Part shown: positions 1-4,687 of the stretch, in pieces
Numbering within the stretch: position 1 is the first letter of the stretch
How the letters are laid out: the number at the start of each line of letters is the position of its first letter
Translations under genes and position numbers: made by a program
Notes under the pieces: model-generated
The model's database searches: none
What the model was told of the DNA's origin: nothing
Seen by the model: the letters and a program-made list of their open reading frames with translations, nothing else
Assembly (NCBI GenBank): GCA_002294665.1
Contig: DBFQ01000033.1
Location: 1-5,900 of the forward strand
Source: Candidatus Aminicenantes bacterium UBA876
Lineage (GTDB): Bacteria; Acidobacteriota; Aminicenantia; UBA2199
Direction: 5' to 3'
Length of the DNA: 5,900 nt

Positions 1-57
1 GGGGTTCGAATGCTAATCTCTATTGGAAGATAAGAAAGAAGCAATCTCGTTTTAGCT

Positions 58-315
58 TTATTTCTTTTCATACACTATGGAAAAATCGCCACGGTTGAGT
101 CCATGTTTTTCCAGTATTTTTATTAACTCTCGCAGTATGAACACGGTACTCACAGGAGATTCGTAAGAAATGGTAATGCTCCATCTATCTTCACAAGAAC
201 AAGCATCTTCAACAGCCCCTTGTCCTTCTATGGCACAAAAGATTTCTTCCTGTAGAGAATCCAGGTTGAGTTCGGCTTTTTTTCCTTTAATCTGTATGAT
301 TGGATCCGTTTTCAT
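58..315 (-). CDS. Unrecognised 85-residue cytosolic protein
   Basis: I do not recognise a family. The protein is soluble-looking, with no signal peptide or membrane segment. A plausible secondary structure is two short strands (residues 6-17), a helix (about 18-33), an acidic Cys-rich turn (DACSCEDRW, 37-45), a strand (ITISYES, 47-53), an amphipathic helix (about 55-71) and a last strand (DFSIVYEK). This looks like a small complete alpha/beta domain and not a fragment. The start is fixed by an in-frame TAA at 325-327, three codons upstream, with only one ATG between. An AAGGA lies at 317-321, only one base before the ATG, so its spacing is poor and translation may be weak or coupled to something upstream. 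It is the last gene of the minus-strand cluster, 113 bases after a methyltransferase. It could be an accessory or substrate-carrier protein, but that is a guess. I am fairly confident it is a gene and have no call on function. Confidence 0.6.
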   Translation of the reverse strand: MKTDPIIQIKGKKAELNLDSLQEEIFCAIEGQGAVEDACSCEDRWSITISYESPVSTVFILRELIKILEKHGLNRGDFSIVYEKK

Positions 316-382
316 GTCCTTGACTTATGCACATTGTTCAGCAACCGTATTTTCACTACATATAATTTCTTACACAAATTGA

Positions 383-398
383 AAGGGATCGTCCCCTT
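383..398 (-). other. Small stem-loop between methyltransferase and 85-residue gene
   Basis: Read on the minus strand, AAGGG (398-394) pairs with CCCTT (387-383). A G-U pair can extend the stem to six pairs, leaving the loop ACGA. No U-run follows, so it is not a convincing intrinsic terminator. It may be an mRNA-processing or stability element, or chance. It sits in the 113-base gap, the longest gap inside the cluster. No convincing separate promoter for the 85-residue gene was seen there. Confidence 0.25.
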
Positions 399-428
399 GC
401 GCAGCAGACAAAATTTTCGAACGATTGA

Positions 429-1052
429 TTATGCATTCTTTTTCGCTGCAATAAAGCAGTTTGGCGGGTTGTCATACAGGTTGGCCGTTTCCCTTATTTT
501 GAAACCTGCATCCGTTATGGATTTTTTCAATTCGGAAATGGAATACATCTGCATAAAGGGAAGGATTCCCATCCTGCCCAGCAGCTTCTTGATCCGATTT
601 GAAAATAATTTTTTTTCTCCGAGGCAGTCGGTTGCCGAAATAAACAGGCCGCCGGGTTTCAATAATTCAAATATGCGGTTCAGGTTTTCAGGCGCATTTC
701 TCAGGAAATAGAGAATGTTGACGGCCAGTACCACGTCAAACGATTCTTTTTCAAATCCATCGTCGAACAGATCCGTTTTGAAAAACCGTATGTTTTCGAT
801 GCCGTTTTCGGCTGCTTTTTCTTTTGCAATATCAAGCATTCCCCGTGAAATATCAATCGCGTGGATTTCCTTCACCAAACCTGAAATCGGTATGGTTGCG
901 ATTCCGGTCCCGCAGGCAAAATCCAGGACGGCATCGTCTTTATTCAGATATTTTTTTGTTCTCTCAATGGTATCTCGATACGTCTGCCGGTATTTTTTTA
1001 CCTGATTGTCGTACCTGGATGACATCCTGTCCCAGAAAAACTCTGATTCCAT
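429..1052 (-). CDS. Class I SAM-dependent methyltransferase (first copy)
   Basis: A 207-residue protein with the Rossmann-like methyltransferase fold (Methyltransf_11/25 type, known family). Motif I is VLDFACGTGIATIP (residues 42-55), the SAM glycine-rich loop. The acidic residue for the SAM ribose is D67 in HAIDIS. The FKTD near residues 91-94 fits the adenine-contact region. Motif IV-like FDVVLAVNILYFL spans 105-117, and LKPGGLFIS (131-139) is the usual post-motif. Family members methylate small molecules (O, N, C or S acceptors). The acceptor-binding part (about 145-195) shows nothing that names the substrate. The start is supported by GGAGG at 1059-1063, six bases before the ATG. It lies 18 bases after the hydrolase stop, so co-transcription is very likely. 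Its N-terminal YDNQVKKY resembles YDSQVKEY of the other methyltransferase in the cluster. It looks complete, with no frameshift. Confidence 0.9.
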   Translation of the reverse strand: MESEFFWDRMSSRYDNQVKKYRQTYRDTIERTKKYLNKDDAVLDFACGTGIATIPISGLVKEIHAIDISRGMLDIAKEKAAENGIENIRFFKTDLFDDGFEKESFDVVLAVNILYFLRNAPENLNRIFELLKPGGLFISATDCLGEKKLFSNRIKKLLGRMGILPFMQMYSISELKKSITDAGFKIRETANLYDNPPNCFIAAKKNA

Positions 1053-1070
1053 ATTTGTCCTCCCGCCGAT

Positions 1071-1751
1071 TCATGCACCGTTTCCGGACGATGAAATCCC
1101 GGTGAGCCCGGCCGTGATGGCTTCGCAGGTGGTCACGTATGCGAAACCGAAGGCGAGGTTCAAAAGGCTTGCCAGGTGCATCTCCTCGCAGATCGAACCC
1201 GTCCCGTCCGCCGGCAAGAAAACCCGGTAGTCCCGGTAGTAGGCATCCCGCGCGGTAGATTCACAACACATGTTGGTCATGATCCCCGAGACAACGATAT
1301 CCTCCACTTTCAGACAGCGCAGCACGGTTTCAAGATCGGTGTTGTAGAAGGCGGAATACCGGTGTTTGAGAACGACTTTCTCGCCCGGCAGCGGCGCCAG
1401 GTCCGCATGGATTTCGCTCTCCGGACTGCCCTCCAGGCACTTGCCTTCCCACCACCAGCCCATGATCCCGGCATCAAGGTCAGCGGGATGGTGAACATGC
1501 CGGGTAAAGATCACGGGGCGACGCGCCCGGCGAAAAGCATCGATCAGGCGTTGCACCGCCGGCAGGACCGCCACTCCGCCGCAGGTAAATGTGGGCGATG
1601 CCGGATCGAGGAAAAACATCTGCATGTCCACGACCAGCAGCGCGCTCGCGGCAACGTTCAGCCGCATCTCATGCCGGTTGTGCGGACGGATCTGATTCAA
1701 CCACGCCTGCGCCTTTGATTCGATATTCTCGACAGTTACATAGGGTTGCAT
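1071..1751 (-). CDS. Isochorismatase-family cysteine hydrolase
   Basis: A 226-residue protein with the whole Asp-Lys-Cys triad of the isochorismatase-like hydrolases: D42 in LLVVDMQMFF, K129 in VVLKHRYSAF, and C162 in SGIMTNMCCESTARDA. C162 aligns with the nucleophile of nicotinamidase and N-carbamoylsarcosine amidase. The SGxxTN segment before it is the usual site of the non-proline cis-peptide. Having the Cys argues against a true EntB-like isochorismatase, which lacks it. An amidase or related C-N hydrolase acting on a small cytosolic substrate is more likely, and the CCESTARDA motif resembles RutB/biuret-hydrolase-type relatives. TRHVHHP (83-89) and the Trp-rich GWWWEG (98-103) lie near the expected pocket. 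The start is set by AAGGAG at 1757-1762, five bases upstream; the earlier ATG at 1820 would overlap the preceding gene. By eye it is markedly richer in G+C than both flanking methyltransferases. The substrate is unknown. Confidence 0.9.
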   Translation of the reverse strand: MQPYVTVENIESKAQAWLNQIRPHNRHEMRLNVAASALLVVDMQMFFLDPASPTFTCGGVAVLPAVQRLIDAFRRARRPVIFTRHVHHPADLDAGIMGWWWEGKCLEGSPESEIHADLAPLPGEKVVLKHRYSAFYNTDLETVLRCLKVEDIVVSGIMTNMCCESTARDAYYRDYRVFLPADGTGSICEEMHLASLLNLAFGFAYVTTCEAITAGLTGISSSGNGA

Positions 1752-1756
1752 GCGCT

Positions 1757-1762
1757 CTCCTT
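1757..1762 (-). promoter_or_regulatory. Ribosome binding site of the cysteine hydrolase
   Basis: AAGGAG on the minus strand, five bases before the ATG at 1751. It decides the start: the longer reading frame from 1820 would run over the preceding methyltransferase's stop codon and has no need of this site. Confidence 0.8.
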
Positions 1763-1776
1763 GCCGGACAATGCGT

Positions 1777-1793
1777 GAAGGGAGACCCCCTTC
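1777..1793 (-). other. Perfect 6-bp inverted repeat (stem-loop) between genes
   Basis: GAAGGG (1777-1782) and CCCTTC (1788-1793) form a perfect six-pair stem with a five-base loop. It sits in the 46-base gap between the methyltransferase stop (1798) and the hydrolase ribosome binding site. No T-run follows on the minus strand, so termination is unlikely. An mRNA stability or processing role is possible. Confidence 0.35.
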
Positions 1794-1797
1794 CACT

Positions 1798-2451
1798 CTA
1801 CTCGGCTGCACATCGGGCAACCAATACGGAAAATTCCATGTTGTGTTTGACTTTATCAGCGTCCTTTAACAAAACCCTCTGCTCTTTCAATAATTCAAAG
1901 CCATTATTCTGGAAAAGGTTATTCATGTATTCCGGTGAATGTTTCCAGATGGGCACTCCCCAGCCGGTCGGCGATTGGACAAAATCCCGGAAATTTTCAT
2001 CACTCCTGGATGCATTCAGTGGAGATATGGAAAAAGCAAAAATGCCGCTTTTTCTGATCAACCGCTTCACTTCGCTGAAAATTCCGTCTAAGTTGCCGAA
2101 AAAATGCAATACGCCGCAACTGATGACGTGATCGAAAGATGAGTCATCGAATGGAATGGGGAAATCAGCAATGTCATGCAGCAGCAGTTGATTGACAAAT
2201 GACTTGGATCTGCATGCATGCAACATTTCTGAAGAAGCGTCAATGCCAACTACTTTCAATCCTGATTTGGCAAAATTGATCGACGCCAACCCGGTTCCGA
2301 TTCCCAGATCCAGAAGTTCTTCGCCTGGTTTGACAAATTCAAAACACATGCCGAACAGCACATCGTGTCCATGGCTGTCATATTCTTTTACCTGGCTGTC
2401 GTAGATTTTCGCTTCTTCATTATGCGTTTCAACAAATTTATTCTTCTCCAT
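1798..2451 (-). CDS. Class I SAM-dependent methyltransferase (second copy)
   Basis: A 217-residue protein of the Methyltransf_11/25 type. Motif I is LLDLGIGTGLAS (residues 46-57) and the acidic ribose-binding residue is D71 in VVGIDAS. HDIADFPIPFDDSSFD (92-107) contains the usual FxDxSFD element, followed by HVISCGVLHFF (108-118) as motif IV/V. The region after about 143 is the variable acceptor domain and gives no substrate clue. The start is set by AGGAGG at 2456-2461, four bases before the ATG. A longer frame from 2523 would add only translated intergenic sequence (MTLCARIQPMPLPKG...) and would overlap the upstream gene. It is the second gene of the minus-strand cluster. Its N-terminus shares YD-x-QVK-x-Y with the other methyltransferase, and the matching DNA is 16/18 identical (2386-2403 against 996-1013). 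The rest is too divergent for a recent duplication. Complete. Confidence 0.9.
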   Translation of the reverse strand: MEKNKFVETHNEEAKIYDSQVKEYDSHGHDVLFGMCFEFVKPGEELLDLGIGTGLASINFAKSGLKVVGIDASSEMLHACRSKSFVNQLLLHDIADFPIPFDDSSFDHVISCGVLHFFGNLDGIFSEVKRLIRKSGIFAFSISPLNASRSDENFRDFVQSPTGWGVPIWKHSPEYMNNLFQNNGFELLKEQRVLLKDADKVKHNMEFSVLVARCAAE

Positions 2452-2455
2452 TGAA

Positions 2456-2461
2456 CCTCCT
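2456..2461 (-). promoter_or_regulatory. Ribosome binding site of the second methyltransferase
   Basis: AGGAGG on the minus strand, four bases before the ATG at 2451. It selects this start over the in-frame ATGs further upstream (for example the one opening MGPRGGS), none of which has a comparable site. Confidence 0.8.
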
Positions 2462-2467
2462 CTCGGC

Positions 2468-2499
2468 CCCATCACGCTTCCCTTCGGTAGCGGCATGGG
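2468..2499 (-). other. Stem-loop in the 68-base gap before the second methyltransferase
   Basis: The outer arms CCCAT (2468-2472) and ATGGG (2495-2499) pair. After a 2x2 internal loop, CGCT (2475-2478) pairs with AGCG (2489-2492), leaving a ten-base loop. It ends just upstream of the AGGAGG ribosome binding site. No U-run follows. It could protect the downstream mRNA or tune translation, but it may be chance. Confidence 0.3.
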
Positions 2500-2519
2500 T
2501 TGAATGCGGGCGCACAAGG

Positions 2520-3377
2520 TCATTCCGCGAATTCATAGCTGAGCTTTGAGATCCGCCCGCGCCAATAGGGTTTTGCGCTGTCGGGGAACAACCATGCCAC
2601 TTCCCCTTGCATTGGAATCAACATGCCATTCCGCATTTCATAACCCCAATGGCGCCCCTCCCAGGGGACTGAGACCAATTCGCCGTTCAATTCGCGGAAT
2701 CTTCCATTCGAATGAACGGAACGGATCAGTCCTTCAGTATCGAACCGGCATACCAGCTTTACCGTGGTTGTGCCGTCGGTGATCGTCGCGCTTGCCCGTG
2801 AGTCGTCAATCGCCTCCCAGATCACGCCCTGGCTTGGAAGCAGCGACGTGGGATACCACACCCCTTCAGCGAAAAATCGCATCAGTTCTCCCTGTGCCAG
2901 CTCCGGAGTGGAAGCTTGATTCATCACCGGAAAGGTTCCAAACAGTTTTGCATGCAGGATGCCCTCACCGGCCACATAGGCATCATGCACATGAACAGTC
3001 AGGCCCGGTGCCATGCGCACACGCGCGTCCCACACAAATCCCGGTCGCCGGGTGACAACGCGCTGATTTGACGTAAAAGGCACCCATTTCTCTTTGGTTT
3101 CGCTCATGTTGAAGGTACCCGTGTGTTCAATATTGACCGCTGTGATCATCGGCTGGACCTCTTTCAACACTTTGCGAAAATAACGCTGAACCGGCGCGGG
3201 CAGCCCCTCCAATTCGCGCGCATGATACGATGCGGGAGCGATCAGTACACGAGCCGCTTCCATTTTCGCATGAAGATCGCGTGTATTCGACCGCCAGCGG
3301 TTCGTGCCGAAAAGGATGGCCACTGCAATTACAAAAACCAGAACAGCAAACACAATTGCCGTTACTTTCCACCACAT
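2520..3377 (-). CDS. Membrane-anchored DUF6544/DUF6920-type protein
   Basis: A 285-residue protein. Residues 4-23 are a single hydrophobic segment (AIVFAVLVFVIAVAILF core) that would serve as an N-terminal membrane anchor, followed by a soluble beta-rich domain. That domain shows the landmark series I associate from memory with DUF6544/DUF6920: LPAPVQRYF (59-67), HTGTF (85-89), PGFVWDA (112-118), DAYVAGEGIL (132-141), GELMRFFAEGVWYP (163-176), PWEGRHWGY (238-246), IPMQGEVAW (254-262). The exact Pfam name should be checked. No biochemical function is established that I know of, and no catalytic signature is evident. The start is strongly supported by AAGGAGG at 3385-3391, seven bases upstream. 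It is the first gene of the minus-strand cluster, directly behind the candidate palindrome-controlled promoter, with 68 bases to the next gene. It could be an independent gene, since related proteins often stand alone. Confidence 0.85.
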   Translation of the reverse strand: MWWKVTAIVFAVLVFVIAVAILFGTNRWRSNTRDLHAKMEAARVLIAPASYHARELEGLPAPVQRYFRKVLKEVQPMITAVNIEHTGTFNMSETKEKWVPFTSNQRVVTRRPGFVWDARVRMAPGLTVHVHDAYVAGEGILHAKLFGTFPVMNQASTPELAQGELMRFFAEGVWYPTSLLPSQGVIWEAIDDSRASATITDGTTTVKLVCRFDTEGLIRSVHSNGRFRELNGELVSVPWEGRHWGYEMRNGMLIPMQGEVAWLFPDSAKPYWRGRISKLSYEFAE

Positions 3378-3520
3378 ATTCGATCCTCCTTGCCGGCAGA
3401 ACTTAATGGGATGATTCCGTGATTTTTAAATTAACCCCCGTTTGCCAGTGGCTGCGTCCTTACAACGCCTCCAGGCCATTCACACACGAGTCCCTGAATT
3501 CCCAACTCCCGCAAAAACCA

Positions 3521-3549
3521 ACCCTATCTCCATATTTTTAGATTGTCAA
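3521..3549 (-). promoter_or_regulatory. Candidate sigma-70 promoter of the minus-strand cluster
   Basis: Reading leftward, a perfect -35 TTGACA (3549-3544) is followed after 17 bases by TAGGGT (3526-3521). The latter keeps the three most conserved -10 positions (TA....T) but not the middle. Transcription would start near 3514, giving a leader of about 137 bases before the ATG at 3377. The poor -10 is the weak point. Confidence 0.4.
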
Positions 3550-3554
3550 CAATC
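3541..3554. promoter_or_regulatory. Perfect palindrome (candidate operator) over the -35 box
   Basis: GATTGT-CA-ACAATC is a perfect 6+2+6 inverted repeat. It contains the TTGACA -35 hexamer of the minus-strand promoter, so a protein bound here would block polymerase. The core TTGT-N2-ACAA resembles GntR-family sites (GT...AC half-sites), which is an inference. It lies about 50-70 bases upstream of the divergent glycosyltransferase promoter and could affect both directions. No regulator gene is in the window. Confidence 0.5.
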
Positions 3555-3572
3555 ACCTTCTTTTCACTGTAT

Positions 3573-3589
3573 TTGCACAAGATTGCACA
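3573..3589 (+). repeat. Two direct TTGCACA repeats one helical turn apart
   Basis: TTGCACA occurs at 3573-3579 and again at 3583-3589, exactly 10 bases apart, so both copies face the same side of the helix. The second overlaps the -35 position of the plus-strand promoter. Such spacing is typical of activator or repressor half-sites, but it may be chance in an AT-rich region. Confidence 0.35.
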
Positions 3590-3611
3590 GATCACGTATT
3601 CAGTATATGAT
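3583..3611 (+). promoter_or_regulatory. Candidate promoter of the glycosyltransferase gene
   Basis: TTGCAC (3583-3588) lies 17 bases before TATGAT (3606-3611), a five-of-six match to the -10 consensus. Transcription would start near 3618, about 45 bases before the ATG at 3663. The -35 matches only TTG, so it may need help from a factor bound at the TTGCACA repeats. Confidence 0.5.
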
Positions 3612-3662
3612 CCGGGTTTCCGGGCACACAGCGGATAAATTCGCTGTTCTCGAAAACTGCAA

Positions 3663-4556
3663 ATGGAATCAACGACCAGTCACAGCCGGCACACATTACC
3701 GGAACCCCTGGTTACGGTGCTGATCACCGCCTATAATACTCCGGCAGGTTTCCTCTGTGAGGCTGTAAGAAGCGCTCTTGATCAGGATATCCATGAAATG
3801 GAAGTACTGGTCGTTGATGACGGCTCTCAACCTTCCCTGGACCGATATCTAACCGGGTTCCGGGACCCGCGCCTGGTGTACCGGGCCATTGACCACAGGG
3901 GCCCGCCCCATGCCCTTCGGGCCGGCGTGGCAATGGCCCGCGGCCGATTTGTGACGATCCTGGATCATGATGATCGCCTCACTCCAGGCAGCCTGCGAAC
4001 ACGACTGGAGCGAATTCAGGCGGAGCGTCACGGCCTGGTGTACGGCAACATCGAGTGGATTTCAGCAGAAGGGCGAATCCTGGGCCGGCGGATTTTTCCG
4101 GCTGTCAAAACGGTTGCCCGTCTAATCCGCGCCGGGTTACTCAGTCCCGTCGGTCCAGTCAAACACAGCGCCATACTCATGGACCGGAAAGTTGTCCTGG
4201 ACCAGGGAAATTACGACCCCACCCTTGCCAGTGAATATGACCTGGACCTGATCCTGAAAATTGCCCGGGCGGCGGGTTTCTGCCGCGTACCGGATTTTGT
4301 AGTCCAGTACCGGATTCATGCGGGGAATTACTCGGCTTCACCGGATTTTCGCCTGCGTCAGATCCGTTGTCGCTGGCGGTTAATCGACCGCTTTCTCTCT
4401 GGATGGGGTCGTCGCACCGCCGCAAAAGCTTTTACGGCCGTGATTCTGTTGCTCAAGGCGTTCTGGCTACTGCTCAGTTACCGCCGCCCAAGGGCGCTAC
4501 TGAACCGTCCCGGCCGCGTCCCGGCAGAAAAAACTGATGAGACCCGCACCAAATGA
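3663..4556 (+). CDS. Family 2 (GT-A) glycosyltransferase
   Basis: A 297-residue protein with the GT2 fold. The nucleotide-binding N-terminus is LVTVLITAYNTPAGFLCEAV (16-35), then VVDDGS (50-55), and the metal-binding DXD element appears as LDHDD (100-104; D101, D103). The conserved acidic region SEYDLDLILKIARAAGF (190-206, with E191 and D193) fits the catalytic-base position, and YRIHAGNYS (216-224) is the usual YRxHxxxxS motif. Family members move a sugar from a nucleotide-sugar to a polysaccharide, lipid or protein acceptor, usually at the inner face of the membrane. A hydrophobic stretch at 256-272 may attach it to the membrane. The first 15 residues precede the domain. An in-frame TAA at 3636-3638 and a single ATG fix the start, but no Shine-Dalgarno is visible, unlike most genes here. 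Complete. Donor and acceptor are unknown, and no sugar-synthesis genes are beside it. Confidence 0.9.
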   Translation: MESTTSHSRHTLPEPLVTVLITAYNTPAGFLCEAVRSALDQDIHEMEVLVVDDGSQPSLDRYLTGFRDPRLVYRAIDHRGPPHALRAGVAMARGRFVTILDHDDRLTPGSLRTRLERIQAERHGLVYGNIEWISAEGRILGRRIFPAVKTVARLIRAGLLSPVGPVKHSAILMDRKVVLDQGNYDPTLASEYDLDLILKIARAAGFCRVPDFVVQYRIHAGNYSASPDFRLRQIRCRWRLIDRFLSGWGRRTAAKAFTAVILLLKAFWLLLSYRRPRALLNRPGRVPAEKTDETRTK

Positions 4557-4565
4557 ATCGAATAT

Positions 4566-4572
4566 GGGGTCA
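4566..4572 (+). repeat. GGGGTCA motif, left copy
   Basis: GGGGTCA sits 9 bases after the glycosyltransferase stop, inside ATATGGGGTCAGGTCC. A second copy in the same orientation occurs at 5821-5827, so the exported-protein gene is bracketed by the motif. From memory, sequences of the type TGGGGTCAGGTC recur between genes and near REP-associated transposases in some Gram-negative genomes. That is recollection and was not searched. Confidence 0.3.
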
Positions 4573-4592
4573 GGTCCTCCTGAAAAAATTTT
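4570..4592 (+). terminator. Weak hairpin followed by A/T run after the glycosyltransferase
   Basis: TCAGG (4570-4574) and CCTGA (4579-4583) form a five-pair stem with loop TCCT, followed by AAAAATTTT. The stem is short and the T-run has only four bases, so termination would be inefficient at best. It overlaps the GGGGTCA motif reported as a repeat. Confidence 0.25.
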
Positions 4593-4603
4593 CGTGATAC
4601 ATC

Positions 4604-4632
4604 TTGAGATATTTTGTTGCAGCCGATATTTA
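4604..4632 (+). promoter_or_regulatory. Possible promoter of the exported-protein gene
   Basis: TTGAGA (4604-4609, five of six) lies 17 bases before TATTTA (4627-4632, three of six). A better -10, TATTAT, lies at 4631-4636 but with 21-base spacing. The 131-base gap after the glycosyltransferase makes a separate promoter reasonable. Low confidence. Confidence 0.3.
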
Positions 4633-4675
4633 TTATTTCAACTTCGGGCATCCCCGCTGTGACCCGAAAATTTCC

Positions 4676-4681
4676 TGGAGG
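4676..4681 (+). promoter_or_regulatory. Ribosome binding site of the exported-protein gene
   Basis: TGGAGG six bases before the ATG at 4688. It decides the start against the longer frame from 4604, because the signal peptide then begins directly at the N-terminus. Confidence 0.8.
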
Positions 4682-4687
4682 TTTTTC

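Noticed and set aside
1..20. tRNA T-arm look-alike (GGGGTTCGAATGC)
   Set aside because: The bases after the TTCGAAT loop (GCTAA) do not pair with GGGG, and no acceptor end or CCA follows on either strand.
1..57. Terminator after the 85-residue gene
   Set aside because: No stem followed by a T-run is visible on the minus strand; the cluster could continue beyond the window.
361..366. TATAAT on the plus strand as a -10 box
   Set aside because: No -35 at acceptable spacing (the nearest, TTGTTC, is 21 bases away), and it would transcribe only antisense to the first methyltransferase.
1176..1718. 180-codon open frame on the plus strand
   Set aside because: It is antisense to the cysteine hydrolase, whose full catalytic triad is present; the product is rich in Arg, His and Pro with no domain.
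1752..1820. Longer N-terminus for the cysteine hydrolase (start at 1820)
   Set aside because: It would overlap the preceding gene's stop and ignore the well-placed AAGGAG at 1757-1762; the extra 23 residues have no family counterpart.
1589..2131. 180-codon open frame on the plus strand
   Set aside because: It runs antisense across parts of two real genes and the gap between them, with no ribosome binding site or motif.
2452..2523. Longer N-terminus for the second methyltransferase (start at 2523)
   Set aside because: AGGAGG at 2456-2461 points to the ATG at 2451, and the added residues are just translated intergenic DNA.
316..3662. Integron cassette array, suggested by same-strand genes of differing composition with hairpins between
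   Set aside because: The 18-base gap between hydrolase and first methyltransferase leaves no room for an attC site, and I found no paired RYYYAAC/GTTRRRY ends in the longer gaps.
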